Assembly (NCBI RefSeq): GCF_047663525.1
Contig: NC_092604.1
Location: forward strand, 11,891,501-11,955,500
Direction: 5' to 3'
Source of the DNA: Anas platyrhynchos
Lineage: Eukaryota; Chordata; Aves; Anseriformes; Anatidae
Length of the DNA: 64,000 bases
Numbering within the stretch: position 1 is the first letter of the stretch; every line of letters starts with the position of its first letter. The position numbers were made by a program, and so were the translations under genes. Below the pieces are notes generated by a model, which was not told the origin of the DNA, did not search any database, and saw only the letters and a program-made list of their open reading frames with translations. This document shows, piece after piece, positions 1 through 13,300 of the stretch.

Positions 1-3000
1 TTGGGGACAAACATCCCCGAGCTCCTCCAGCTGCAGAGCGGAGGCGAGGAGAGCGCAGGAAGGCGCCCAGCCAGCCCCGCTCCCCTCACGTAAAATCGGA
101 TTAACGCAGCAGCAGGGGCTGCTCCAGCCCCCTGGCACACGTTGGGTTTTGCACAGGATGTGTCCATGCCTCGCAGCCACATTGCAGGCAAGAAACAGCA
201 AATTAATTGATTTTCTCCTAATTCTCCTTTCGCCAGCAGCTGGCAGCTGGACGGTGAGAAGCTGGCACAAAGGGGGGGTTGCTCCAGACCCCGCTCCCCA
301 TGGCGGGGGACGAAGGCTCCTGAGCAGCACCTGCCCGGCTCACAGAGGGAAGAGACAACCCCGAGGTGTTGTGCTGAAACTTTCCCTCTTCCCCCCAGGC
401 ACGTGAATTCACAAAACCCCTCTAATTGCTGAGAAAATACAGAAAATAATTTTTAAGGAAAACTAAACCCCACTCCAATTCTCACCTGAAAAAGGGTTGT
501 TTTCCAGACACCAAAAACTTAACAAAAAGTTGGCGGGCTCAGCTCACTGCAGGAGGGCCGGGCCCACTTTCTGCAGGGAGGATGGACAGGGGGACCCACA
601 GGGCACAGCACTGCTTCTGCAGGCTGTGTTTTAACAGGTTTTAATGGTTTTTAAACAGCCTGCTTTGAGTTCACCTGTTTATTTCCTCCGTATCAGCCTT
701 CCTGAGCATCGCTGCACCCCTCCTACCCATAACCCGACAAGCCCTGGCCGGGTAGCAGGGTGCTCAGCCCTGGCTCCCTGCAGTGCCAGCAGAGAGCAGA
801 GGCAGAGCAAAGAAAGGAACTTTGCTGCCGCAGACAGCTCTGTCATCTGCTCCTGGAGCTGCAGCCCCTCACAGAGGGCAGGGCTTTGGGAGGGGAAGAG
901 ACAGCGGCACGTTTATTATTAGAACAAAGGCAAGCGAGGAACCTCGCTTGTGTACAGGAGCGAGCAGGCACCCGCCTGCCCACGCCGCACCGCAGCTGCT
1001 CGGCACTGTCCTGCTCCAGCTGCACACCCGAGGCTGCGGCACCTCGAGGGAGCGTGGAGGCATTCGGGTCCCCTGCCTCACACAGGTAATTTGGGGATAA
1101 ATACCTACATTGTGCGTACAGTGCTTGAAGATGGAGGAGATGGGAGAAAGGCGCAGCTTTGCCGGGCGCACGTGGTGCGTGCGCTCAGCTCGCTCAGGTC
1201 TCTTCCCCCCCAGCCAGTTCCCAGCGCATCCTCTGCCATTTTGCAGCTTTCTGGGAGGTATTTTGGTAAACGATGGGTATTGCAAGTTCACTTCTGGTTG
1301 TGAATTTCCCATCATTGCCAAGCAAAGAGTCCCTGCCTCGACCAGGGGGACCTGGATGACCCCAGGGCACCAGCACCGCACTCAGATTCAGGCTGCTCAG
1401 TTATCACCTGCCAGGCTCGGAGGCATCTCGACGTCAGGAGCTAAGGAAACTCCCAGCCTGGACAGGGCTGTCCTCCTGGGGAGGGGACGGGGCAAGGCAG
1501 AGGGAATAAAGCAAACCACGCGAGGTAACCACTGGGGAAGGCTTCCCAAAGCGCCGTGCATGCTCTGAGACAGGAGATGCACCACGGTTCTTACCATACT
1601 GACAGTGAGAAACCAATCCACAAAAATAGCCCGATGTGAGAAGGACAGATGGGAGGAGACGAAAAAGGAAAGCAAAGAGGGGGAGAAAGAGTGAGAAAGA
1701 GGAAGGGAGAAGCGAGCGGAGCAGGCACGCGTCTGGCCACCAACACGTGCGGGATGGGACGGAGCAGCCCCGGGGGATCCGTGGCTCACAGCGTGCTCAG
1801 AGCCCGGGGGCTGGGATGGGGACTGAATTACGAGCCACTTGCAGAAGGTGCCCAGCATCTGCTGGCACTGCCAGCCCTGACCTTGCAGAAATGCTTGGCT
1901 CGCCTGTGTGCCAAGCCCACTGGGCAAAGCAGCCCTGAGAGGCAGAGGCGGCTCTTAATGCACGTCTCCCTGCCTTCCTTGATGCGCTGAGTGGTTCCCT
2001 GTGGCCCTGCTGAGCCCTAGGGAGGCGGTGCTGCACCCCAGCTCCACGGGTCCCTGCTTGCTGCAGCCCTGTGCCACCTGCAGTGGGGCTGGCAGTGGGG
2101 ACAGCTTGTGCCACCCGCAGGGATGCTCCCCTGGTGAGGCTCAGGGTCTGTCCTGGTTGCTCGCACCACACCGAGGAGCTCAGCCTCCTCCTCCACAGCA
2201 ATGCTCTGCCCCAACGCCCCGCCAGGACCTGACGGGGGACAAGGGACCAAAAATAAACAGGGCAAAAACCCAAGCGCACGTTTCGAGCGTGGGCGTCCTT
2301 AGGCTTGGCACTGCATCCACATCTCGGTGCCTATATAGGGCACGGAGCCCTGCAGGAGGAGCAGGAATGAGGAACCCAGCAGGACCTGCAGGGACGGGGA
2401 GCACAAACACAGACTGAAACATGTCCAAACCCTGCAGGACGGAGCCGGGAGCTCAGCCCTGGGCAGGACATGAGGACTTGGGGACCAAGCAGGGATGGCG
2501 AGCACCACCACGGAGCATCTCTGGGGTGAGGGCAGGAACCAGGCAGCCCCAAACCCACCTGGCTTGAGCCAGCAACAGTCGCAGGCTGTGTTTACGATTT
2601 CTCTGCTCGGCACGACTGCTGGCAGCTCCCTGTGCCACCAGCTGGGACCCGGGGCTGCTGCCTCTCCACCAGGACCAACAGCGTGCTCACAGCCCGGTGA
2701 TGCTCGGGATCTAAGGTATCGGGCACCTCACCCGTTTCTGCTGGAGCCCATTCAGTGCCACGCCGCTGGGGTGGCAGAGCAATCACCTGCCCCGTGGAGG
2801 AAGGAGATGCTCAAGCAAAACACACAAACACACACACCAGCTCCTTACAACAACAGTCTCCAAGGTGGAGAGGGGGGCCCACAACAAGCCCCTCCAGCCC
2901 CTATGCTGGGCACATCCCAGCCCCTTATCGTGCTTTGCCATGCACAACCCCCAGCAGAGCATCCCAGCGGTGCACAGGAGAACAACCCAAGCATGGAGAG

Positions 3001-4463
3001 GTGCTGGGGGATCCCCAGGATGCTGGACACGAGGCAGACCCCAGATGGAGAACACCCCCCGTGCGCTCACTGTGCCGGGGCAGGCTGCGGAGATGCCCCA
3101 TGCTCAGCCCTGTGGGACATCCCCACCACTCCCATTTAGGGCAAATCCCTCCCAGATTCCCAGGCAAAACCCTAGGGAGCCAGCCAGGCTCTTTTTTCAG
3201 GTCGCCTCCGTGACAGCTCGCAGCAGCACAGCCCGCAGCACTCCGGTTTTCTGCGCACCCAGTGCTGCGGGGGCACATCTCAGCGCCGCCCGCACCGCCT
3301 GGCACCGCCGGTCCCAGCTCCCAGAGGAGCAGGGCAGGAGCTGTGCCCAGCACAGATGCAAAAACACTCTGCTGAGCACACCATCTGGGTGCCTCCTGCC
3401 CCAGCACTGCTCTGTTTTTGGTAGAAGGTTCTGAGAAGTGGGGCTCAGCCCTGGTAGCGGAGAGCTGGGGCTGGCGGGGGGCAGATTTTTGCCATGGCAA
3501 AGGCAGTGCTCAAACAACCAGACATAGGCAGACACACAGACACACAGACCCGCCAGCACAGCCCCCTGAGAGCTCCTTTCTGGGGGCCAAATCCAAAAGA
3601 GCACCAGCAGATGAACCAAGGAGGGACCATGGAGGAGGGCAAGCCCCGGGCAGGACCCTCCATCCCCCCTGCAGCCAGCCCTTCTCCCCAGAATCGCCTC
3701 ACCTGAAGCTGGTGCACAAACAACACAGGCTTTTATTAAAGCAAAGCCAAAAGAAATTTGGAAAAAATATCGCTTTTGGCTCCTTGCCCTCCCCCAGGGG
3801 GGTTCAGCCTGGCAACACACAAGCTGCAGGTGGAACTTGCACCCGGTGCTTGTTCCCGAGACCTGCCATGGAGACCATCGCCGAGCAACCCGGCTGTTAA
3901 ATGGGGAGGTTTTCATGGTCCCAGCAGCCCGACCGAGCCCTTCCACAGCTCTGCTCGTGTCTGGGCATCAGGCGACAAACACACACCCAGCACGAGCTGT
4001 TTGTCAACGCCTGGCAGCCCCCCGGGAGACCACGCATCGATTGCTCAGGAATTACATTTTCAAACCCGTCTGGGAAGTTTTCTCGCTCTGCATCCAAGAA
4101 GCCTTGGTTAAACTCCCCCACCAGCGTGCTGCTATTCCTCGCCGGGCTGCTGCTCAGTTCCCTGTACCATGGCTGAAGCGAAGCCCCACTTCTCGGTGCC
4201 AAAAATACCACAACCGCCAGACGAGGAGAGGCTGGGGGCGGTGGGACCGCGGAGCCTGCAGAGGAGAGGTGAGGGAAGGAGCTAATTGCTGCCTTCAGCT
4301 CCCCGGCGGGGCGAGAGGCAGCCAGACTCCTCTCCGCGTGCGGAAAGGACGGGAGGGAGCAGTCTCGAGACGCAGCAAGGGAAATTCTGACTAGATATAA
4401 AGAAAAAAATATTCGCCCGCGGAGTGATTAAGCACTGCGATGGGCAGGCAGGGAGGCTGAGAA

Positions 4464-4590
4464 AGCTCCATCCTGGGAGGGTTCCAAAACTCGGCTGGAT
4501 CGGTCCTGAGCAACCTGATCCAACCTCAGCCTTCATCCCCTGGCAGCGGGCTGGGGCGCAGAGCTCCTGCCACCCCTTCCAACCTGAACT
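4464..4590 (+). mobile_element. CR1 LINE 3'-end fragment, degenerate
   Basis: The order of motifs matches the 3' end of avian CR1 elements: a CCATCCTGGGAGGGTTCCAAA segment, CGGCTGGATCGGTCCTGAGC, AACCTGATCCAACC, then CCCCTGGCAG and finally CCCTTCCAACCTGAACT. It is heavily diverged and 5' truncated, as most CR1 copies are. It lies antisense within a KCNT1 intron. Confidence 0.6.
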
Positions 4591-4943
4591 AGTTCTCATT
4601 TTCTTCCCCAAATCTTAGCATCTTCATTCGGTTTCAAACAACAGCACCTCGTGGTTCAGGACTCCTGCAGCGTGCTCCTGCAATGCTCAGGGCACTCGGA
4701 GAGCTCGCCCTGGGGCACACCAAAGCTCTGTGGAGCTCCGTGCCCAACCTCTGCACCATCCAGGACAGCAGGACCACTGCCAGCCCCTGGCCCTCCCAGC
4801 TTTTTGGGCAGATCTTCAAACCCGGAGCCGTTACGGGTGTGTTTACAGTCCCTTAAGAATATCAGTTTGCCCCAGGATGCATAGTGGCCAGAATTTCCCC
4901 TACTTCCCAGCAGAGCTGCATAAACAGGACACAATTATCTTGT

Positions 4944-4969
4944 AAAAAAAAAAAAAAAAAAAAAAAAAA
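4944..4969 (+). repeat. Poly(A) tract, 26 bp
   Basis: Uninterrupted A run on the plus strand, within the KCNT1 intron. No adjoining retrogene or target-site duplication was recognised. Confidence 0.95.
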
Positions 4970-7022
4970 GTCCACACGTCCGGTGATACAGAGAGATCAA
5001 CAGCCCACAGAATGAGATCCGAGCACGGAGATTTACAGATCCTCACGCCTGCCAGCAGCTGCCTCCCAGAGACAGAGCCCTCAGCCTGCAGCACCGCTGC
5101 TGCGCTCTACGGAGAGCACAGCGGAGAATTTGGCTTCCCTGTGATTTTGTCCCACCCTCTCCAAGTCCCCCCCAGCACCAGCCCCATCTCATTTGGGAAT
5201 GAAGCCACTTCTCCCAGAGCTGCCTGGCCAGCCCCAGCCCGCTCGCACTGGTCCCCCCGGGCCAGCCCCGTGCGCCCTTTGGTGGCCTCACCGTGCGCAA
5301 TGTGCGGGGCCATGGAGCTCTCTGCTCCCCGATCCCTTCCCAAATCCTTTTCTCTTGTTGTGACTGAGAACCCCTAAAAGCTTTGAGGCACTGCAGCGAC
5401 TAAGAGACAGAGCAAGAGGCAAATAAAGTAGGTGAGAATAAAATTCCCTGGCTTCAGCTGTCTGGAAAGCTGCTCTGCATCCCCGGGAACATCCTGTAAC
5501 TCACATCTTCTCCCACCACCACCGTGCAATTTCACCCCCAACTCCCAGCAACAATTCCTGCTAACTCGGTAACGCTGCTTCTGTCTGGCTTCGGAGGAGA
5601 CGAAGCGTCTCAGACGTATTCATAATTTCAGAAGCAATCTTCTTCCCTTTGTTGCCTGCATACGCAGTGCCATACGAGTGCACAAACCTCGCTCATAACA
5701 GCCAACTTGATTACCAAGGAGCAGCGCTGGAGAGCTCAGCAGTCAAGGAATTTGGGCTCAGCCGGCTGCCAGAGGAGCACAGAAGTGTTGCCATCAACTT
5801 CTAAACCTCTTGCCAGGACTGTCCCCAGCACCACCAGCTCCTTGCAACAGGACTGCAGCAAAACCCGTGACTTCCAGGGAAACCCAGGGACCTGGGGTCA
5901 ACGCTGGGTCTTTATGGAGCCCTGGGCAGGAATCCCTATGTTTAACTGCAGCTGATTAACAGGGGTTGGGATGATTTCGTACAAGTCCCCCAGCTGCAGG
6001 AATGAGCCTTGTCCCAGCCCTGCCACATCTGGGTTTGAGAGGCCTGGCACGGTGCTGAGGGGCACATCGCAGCGCCTGCAGGGGTGCCGGGAGCGCATGG
6101 TGCCAGCAGCACGGCTCTGAGCCGGGTGGGTGAGCTGTCTGTGCCATTTGGAAGGAAGGCACAAAACCAGCGAAGGCACCCCTGGGAGCACAGACGGAGA
6201 TTGCCTGTCGAAGCACGATGACACCCCCCAAAATCAGGGACGTGGTTCCCGTGTACCCGCACGACACCCGGCTGCAGCCTCCCTTACAATCGCAGCTTTT
6301 GGACGCGCCAGCCTCAGCCTCACCAAGTCAGGAGGCAACAAGCCCACCCAAAAAATCAGCGCCGGTGCCATCTGGAGAGCTGGCACATCGTGCCCAGGCA
6401 GAGCCCTGCACTCGGAGCACTGTGGGCACAGCAGGACTCTGCTTCCCAGGCCCAGTGCCAAAGCAGGCACCAGGCCCAGCGCGGCACCAGGGGGTCGGAC
6501 ACGCCGCCAACCCTGCCCGCGCCCCCTCTCCAGGGGCTGCACCTCCTAATCCTTGCTTGCTGCTACCTCTGCCAGCCCACCACGGGGCTCCAGGAGGATG
6601 CTGCAGCCCAGGCAGTTAATTCCTTCCAGCCTAACGCCAAGCAAGTAAAATCCACCGTGAGCAGGAGCCTCCCTACTGTGCTAATTTGCACTGGAAACCA
6701 GAGCTAGAAACAGCACCGAAATCACATCCTGGGGGATACACAGCACACAACCACAGGTGAGGTGATTTTTGCTGAGAGGGAAGAGAGCATGGATGGGCTG
6801 AAATGCTGGAGAGATGGGAAAAAAAATAAAAATTAAAAATTAAAATAAACAGAACGAGAACTGAATTGCTGATATATGCATCCTCGTTATAACGAGGGGA
6901 CCCAGCTTCTTCTGAAACACTGTGCAATGTACATCGTTTTTATCCTAAAAAACAGCACGTTTCTGCCTGTACATATCAGATGTGTGCTTGCAGAAAGAGG
7001 CTGCAGCATTTCCTACGGTAGC

Positions 7023-7040
7023 TTTTTTTTTTTTTTTTTT
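7023..7040 (+). repeat. Poly(T) tract, 18 bp
   Basis: Uninterrupted T run about 460 bp downstream of the exon 1B donor in transcript orientation, where it reads as poly(A). Confidence 0.95.
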
Positions 7041-7502
7041 CCCAGTTGTAAATAAATTATTCCTCGGAAGGGGGATCGAGCATCTTTTCTCCCAACTGCA
7101 AACATGGTGCTCCTGCACAGTGCGTGCTGTGCTGTAGGCAGTGTCAATAAGCTTCAGCCTTGTACCGCACAGGGAAGGTGCAGTACAAGTTAACAGTGTC
7201 AGGTAGCAGCCCTCCAGTCTTGGGGCTGCCATTCACACATGCTTGTGGCATATTAAAAAAAAACATGGAACACTTATAAAAAATGTAAAGGAACCGGCTT
7301 TCCTCTGCCCCAGCTCCCTATTTCATAATCCAACTTCAGAGCCCCTGTGGCTCTTTAACATCTCTCGCAGAAGGATTTCATCTGCCACCCCTCCAGCCCC
7401 CGGTGGCACTAATCCTTTTTTCCCCTTATTCAAAAAATAAACCCTGCTGCCTCCCCCCCCCAAAAAAAAACCCACCCACGCACCACTGCAGTCCTGCAAT
7501 AC

Positions 7503-7651
7503 CTTTGTCCGACATCGCTCCCCAGGGATCCCATCCTCCGAGCCGGTAACAAGGGGCTCACCCCGTGGCCATCCTCGGTGGTTGCCGGTGGGACGGTTTT
7601 CACGTGCGAGTTGCTCTCGGAAGGGGAATTCTTCAGCTTGGCTCTCGCCAT
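7503..7651 (-). CDS. KCNT1: KCNT1 exon 1B, coding part (Slack-B start)
   Basis: The 149 coding nt give 49 codons plus AG. The ATG at 7651-7649 sits in a strong context (A at -3, G at +4: CAGGATGG). The peptide runs from MARAKLKNSPSESNSHVK through HGVSPLLPARRMGSLG to SDVGQ and a split Arg. This matches the Slack-B N-terminus of KCNT1 from birds and mammals (MARAKL..., ...SPLLPAR..., ...GSDVGQR). The donor is AAAG|GTATTG. In known Slack-B the next small exon encodes LPVEDFSLDSSLSQ or similar; I could not find it between 1 and 7502, so it probably lies outside. Slack-B is the slowly activating isoform that associates with Slick in mammals (established knowledge). Confidence 0.93.
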
Positions 7652-8300
7652 CCTGCGAGCCTCGGCTGCTCCGAGACTCCCTCCTCTTTCCCCCCTGAAC
7701 TCTCCCGTACATCGCAATCCTCACCGCATTCAGTTCAGAGCCGGCGGCACGTACCATCTCCTTCCTCCTTCCCTCTCCCCACTCGCAGCAGCCCAGTGGA
7801 ACAATCCTGCCCTGGGCATTTATTTTGGTAGTGAGGGGAGTCCAGGCAAACTCCCCGGCCTTGCTGCTGCAACCAATTCGGTGCGAAAGGACCGGGGAAA
7901 CGCTCACAATGCAGAAAGCTCTGAAATGGCTTTGTTCGGAAAATAATGCAATTGCCTTGGCAGCCTCCTTTAAAAAACAGATGATTGCTTTACTCCTATC
8001 ACCACCAGCAGGGCAGGGGATGAGGGATTATTTTTTCCCCATCCCTGTTTTTTCAGTAGCGACACGAGGGGGAGGAAGCTATTTTATCTTATCCCTCTGT
8101 GTAAAGAGCAGGGTGGACGGGATGCCAGGGAACAGACGCAGTGTGCTTGGCTCGCAGACGCCAAGCAGCAGAGCAAAGGTTCCTCCTAAACGTACCCGCG
8201 GTGAGCTGAGAGGGGGGAACCCACTGCTGCGTCCCTCTGAGCAGGCAGTGGGCACCCCCTGCGCCCACCTGGAGGTGTTCAAGTAGACCCCAGCAGGGTG
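7652..8300 (-). promoter_or_regulatory. KCNT1: Inferred Slack-B promoter and 5'UTR of KCNT1
   Basis: Exon 1B begins with an initiator Met, so transcription must start upstream of it (coordinates above 7651) or an untranslated exon must splice in. No obvious acceptor abuts the ATG. The first few hundred bases are moderately GC-rich. A minus-strand AAAATAAATG segment near 7818-7828 is the only AT-rich core-like element I saw. The transcription start was not determined; this is position-based inference from the known alternative promoter use of KCNT1. Confidence 0.4.
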
Positions 8301-10295
8301 CTGTGCCAGGACAGCACGGCCTTCCCTCCCCAAAAGCCCCATTCCTCTAGACATCAAACAGAGCAGGGAAATCTTCATGGCCAGGGGAGCCCCAGGCAGG
8401 GGATAAATCCATCAGGTCCCCCCATGTGGGGCTGCATCTTGTCCTCTTTCTGGGGGTGCCACCAGCCCATAGCTGCTCTCGCTGTGGGAGCATCTTCCAG
8501 CCGGCCTCAGTAGTGCCAGAGCTCATGGGGTCAGTGCCATGGCACCATGGACAGAAGCACCCCAACACCGCCCATGGAGAGCCCCAAAACCACCCCACGG
8601 AGCATCCCAAAACCGTCCGGCCACCTCCTTCCTCTGCCATGCCAGGGGCCCATCGAGCCCAGGCTCTGCTGGCAGCTCCCCTCCCCGTTGTCAGTGCCTC
8701 GAGGGGCCTCGTCCCGGGACACGGAGGCAGTCCCAGGCTGGTGGGGAAGAGAAACCAGGTCCCTGCCTCCCGTTAACAAAACCCACATTTGCCTACTCGG
8801 CGAGTAATTTCTTAATGGGATTTCTCCGTAAGACGTGTTTTATTTCAGCGTTTTGAAATGTAAAATGGATAAAAAAACCGCAACCCATTTACTGATGTGC
8901 CAGCTTTCAGCACACATTTAATTTCTCCTTTTGCCTCAAAATGATTCATCAAATCAATGCGCCTGGGTCCTCACTGAGCCGTTCCTGCCTGCCTCGGGGC
9001 TTGCTTCAGCCCCCCAGCCCCTGTCCTGCCCCACACTGCGTCCTCTGCTTCGTGCCCTCCTGGGCAAGAAGGGCCAGGGGCTGGGGCTGGGGGACAACTC
9101 CTGTCCTACAGGCAATGACCTGTTGGTTCTGCTCTGCGTGGTGTCCCCAGCTCCAGAGGAATAAGACGTTCAGCATCGAGGTTTGATGGGAAAAGTGGCT
9201 TACGCTGAATTTCTAACCCCGGCGCTAATGTTATCAAGCAGCGGCACTGGGGATAAAGAGGTATTATTAGGGAAAGGCTTGGGGAATTTAAGCAGAAAAC
9301 TGAAGCCCTCCTGTCACACTCTTGTTGTACAGGAGGTGACAAAAAGCATGCAGCCAAGCCCCTTGAGAAACTCAGCTCCTGCCTGTGGGAGCCTCTACCT
9401 GAAGACACCTCTTCCATTAAGCACTTAGCGCGAGCCAAGACACAAAAAACAGGAGAGAAAGGAGAGATCCAAGGCAGGGTCACAAGAAACAGGACACAGG
9501 GCTGCTGTTCTGACCGGCTTCTTCCCTTCTGAGGCAGGAAAGAGACCACCCAAAACTGAGGAAACCTCCTGGAGGCTGCCAGGTCCTCCAGAGAGGGTCA
9601 GGGCTGTGCGCTGTTCTTCAGGCTGCAGCACACGAAGCTGCTGGCAAGGGGAAAAAAGCAAAGAAGCACTCGGCTGCCAGGTCGCTGGTGGAGCACGATG
9701 CTGTCTGTAAGAGGGGAAGGGCTCGCACTGAGTGCTGCAGCTCGGAAAGCGAAGGTCTGTTACTCAGCAAAAGATGGTGAAGACTAATTGCAGGTCCCCT
9801 GTGCTGCTGATGCCAGTTTATGGCTGATGGATGCTTACCCAGAATTCGGGCAAAGCAACAGCCAAAAGGCAGCACTCAATATATAACGAGCGGCGTCCAG
9901 AATGCCCGTTCTTGCTGGGAAGTTGCATGTTCCTAGAAAGAGCAGTGGCTGTAAGACGTAGCCCAAAGCACACGGTGCGAGAAGGCAAAGGACACCCCCA
10001 AGCACGGGACCACGGGGAAGGGAAGCCACCAAAACACAGCCCCAGCAACTTCACGGGCCGAACCAGAATTCCCCTGGCCCAGAAATATTTGCCCGGCTAA
10101 ACGAGTGCCAAATACCTGGCTGCAAGCCAGGAAGCCAGCGTTTCGTTTTCGTTTGAGAACCCATTACAGACTGCTGAGCTCTCATTCCAGGGCCTGCATT
10201 ATGCAGAGCCCACTGCTGTGCCAGGGTCTAGGGAAATGGCTCGGAATTGCTCAGCAGCAGTTGCAGTCATAATAATATTTCTTAAGATAGGATTT

Positions 10296-10314
10296 AAAAA
10301 AAAAAAAAAAAAAA
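10296..10314 (+). repeat. Poly(A) tract, 19 bp
   Basis: Uninterrupted A run in the KCNT1 intron, followed by GCAGCAGATT. Confidence 0.9.
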
Positions 10315-13300
10315 GCAGCAGATTTTTCCTTAGTCTTAATTGAATCCACAGCAACTGTCTCATTAGATATTTCCCTTTTATCTAGGTAGCTTTCAGTCCC
10401 AACTGCCAAAACTCCTTTTACGCACCGATTCAACGTATTAATAATAAAGCATGATCTAGCTTATTGTAAGAAGCTGATGAAATGAGAAGGTGGTTCTTTT
10501 TTTTCTTTTTTTTTTTTTCTTCTGGCAAATAAACCCGTTATGCTGAGACAGAACCCCAAAGTGTTAGCGTGACAGCCTTCTGTAAGAAAAGCCAATTTAA
10601 TACCTTTAAAAACCTTGAGAATTTGCCCTGAAAGGCAGAGACTCCACGCAGGAAGACTTCAGAAAACCACACGAGGTAACTCGCTCGTGTAGGGGTGCAC
10701 ATTTTGCTACAAAACCCCCGTGCTCAGCATTGCAGCACCGCACCGGAGAGACGCCAGCACCCATCACCCCATGCAAGGGGCTGCTGTGCCAGCAGGACTA
10801 CAGGGAAATGAAGACTCATTAAGGTTCGTTATGGGATCATTAGCAAACCCCCAAGTTCTGGGGAGCTCTGGGAGCTGCCCCAGGACCGCCCCTGCTGGCC
10901 CAGGCTGCCCAGCTCTGCACCGGGCCACATCCTGCCCCCTCGCAGTGCAGCCGTCACCGCTTCGTGCCACAACCCCGAGGAAAAGCAAGGCCCCACACAA
11001 TTTTAACCACCACCACATCTTCAGCAGATGCAGCGCTACCTAAATTTCAAGGGCCCTGCAAGTTTAACAGCACGACATTAGCATTTTGGTAAACTTCAGA
11101 GCACCGCTAATACCTGATAAACGTTACAGATTTCCCCAGCCAAGCCATTTGCTGAAGTGTTTTTCAAGAAGCGAACCCGGGCCGGATCCGCCCGTTAGTC
11201 ACCGGGGAATGCCCTACATTTCCACAATGCATTTTGCAAACAGCATTTCAAAACCTGCCAATGCCTCAAGGTTGCCAAGGTTAGTGCACAGCCCTCAAAG
11301 CCAGCGGCTCCACGAGGCTCCTGCAGCCAGCCTGGCGTGGAGAGGCACAAAGAAGAGCTGCTAAAACACCGGCACAGGCACCTCTCTCCAACTGAGCTGG
11401 CTGCAAATGTCAGTATTTTTCAGGAGATTTAAAGATTTTTTTTTTATTTACCTTTTTTTTTTTTTCCTCTTTTCCAAAGGGAAATTAAAATTGCAGAAGA
11501 CTGAGGTTTGGCTTCCTCGCTAGAATATCTTTTTCCTCTGACATTCATTTCAGTTAAAACAACAAATTTGTCAAAAAGAAAAAAAAAATAAAATGTGTTG
11601 ATGCTCCCTTTTCTTTCTCTGCGTGGGACGCATCCCTTCCATCTCCGTGGGGTGCCAGCGCTTCTCATCCTCCCAGCGCCGCGCTGCGGGCAGCGAGCCC
11701 AGAGGCTCCCCGGGGGCACCCGAGCTGCTCACCACGTGCAGCGCTGGCCCAAGAAATTCTTTTCCAACCAAGCCAGATCCTCCTGCCCATCTTTTTGACC
11801 ATCCAACAGCAGGTGGAGTTGTGGTTAATGACAGGGCTGAAGCCAAAGAGCCTCGGTTCCTTTTACAGTTGAGAATATGGTATCGATACATTGATTGCTC
11901 CAGAATTGCAGAGAGATTAAAATATGCAGGAGATGCTTGGGAATCTTCCCTGAACGGCGAGGATGAGCTTGTCTATTGATAACCAGGCTTAGAAAATAAA
12001 GCCTATATTGATCCTGGATCGACCTGAAAACCTCTCTCCACCTTCCATCAGTGAGGTGAGGAAGCCCGCCCGGCACACCATGGAGCAGGAGCCCAGCACC
12101 CAGCTGCTGTGGGGAACCAGCAGGTCCTTCTGGGCGAGGAGCACACCACGAGCACTGGGTTCAGGAGAGAAACAACCCAACCCTCTCTGCAGGGGCTGGG
12201 GGAAAGGCAGGGGACGGCTGGAGGCTCTGAGCCAGCACCCAGGGATGCCAAAGGGGTGCTGGGGACGAGGCCACCACGGCACTTGGCAATTCAATGCACC
12301 TGGGACATGGTTTGCAGCTAAGCACGTGTGAAGCCCCACACCTAGCACACGGCAGCTCCCAATCCTCCCTCTCTTCCCGAGCAGCAGATTGCCAGAGGTT
12401 CTGGGGGGGTTTCCCAGGACTTTGCCTTTCTTTGCAGTGACCCCGTGTCTTGGCAGCCTCATAAAGAGATCCAGCAATGGGCTGCGCGCAGCAGGAGAAA
12501 GCATTTCAATGACTCTCCCCCCGTGCTCGCTGCGCACAGAGGCATTATTATTCTCCATTTGCATTACTGTCACACCGAGAGGCCCCAGCCAAAACAAGCC
12601 TCGGCTCTCCTGGGTTCGGCACAAGCACATAGCAGCGAGCCAGGCCCCTGCAAGCCTGAACTCTGACCAGGGCTGGGGTGGGATTCAGGGCAGGACAGAG
12701 AAGTGGAAAAAAAAAAAAAAAAAAACCTTCCCAGGAGCTTGCTCAGAGATTTTGGCCTCTTTGAGCCCTCCAGCTAAGAAGCCAGCAATTATTTCAGTGT
12801 CACTGCTCCCCACACGAGGACGTTCACTGCCAGGGACTTCAAGCTGGGCTTGGAGCAACCGGAGAGGCAAGGTGCAGGGCAGCAACGCTCACAGGGACTG
12901 GGGCAAAGCAGCTCTGCAGCATGTGCACACCAACCCCTAAAGCACAAGCAAGCAATCGGGGTGTGCCCGGTCTCGCCAGCTTCTCTCCACCAGCTTCTGG
13001 TCCCTCCAGGCACTGCCTTGGCAGGGTTAATTCCTGCGCACAACAGGACCCCGAGAAGTTCCCTGAGAAGCAGCTGGACGGATCTACACCACTGCGAGCT
13101 CTCCTTTGTATCCAGGACTCCTTCCTGACGTTTGTCTTTTTAAAAGCAACGCCATTCACATGAAAAGTTGATTACTTCCACTTGTTCTAATTATTCTCAC
13201 AAATAAAATCCAGCTATTCCCCCCTCTGCGAGTATGGGGGATAATGGCCCTTACCCTTCTCAGCAAAGCGTTTAAGTACCCAGCCTGAGAAGCTCTGTTC

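Larger units (their letters stand above)
1..7502 (-). other. KCNT1: KCNT1 intron downstream of exon 1B (partial)
   Basis: No exon was recognised by eye on either strand. I looked for the expected LPVEDFSLDSS and VQVEFYVNENTF exons on the minus strand and saw neither. The stretch is GC-rich with numerous short chance open frames. It holds one CR1 LINE fragment (4464-4590), a 26-bp A run (4944-4969) and an 18-bp T run (7023-7040). Confidence 0.7.

Noticed and set aside
8225-8285. Possible CR1 fragment around ACCTGGAGGTGTTCAAG
   Set aside because: Only about 17 bases resemble CR1 and the flanks do not follow its order.
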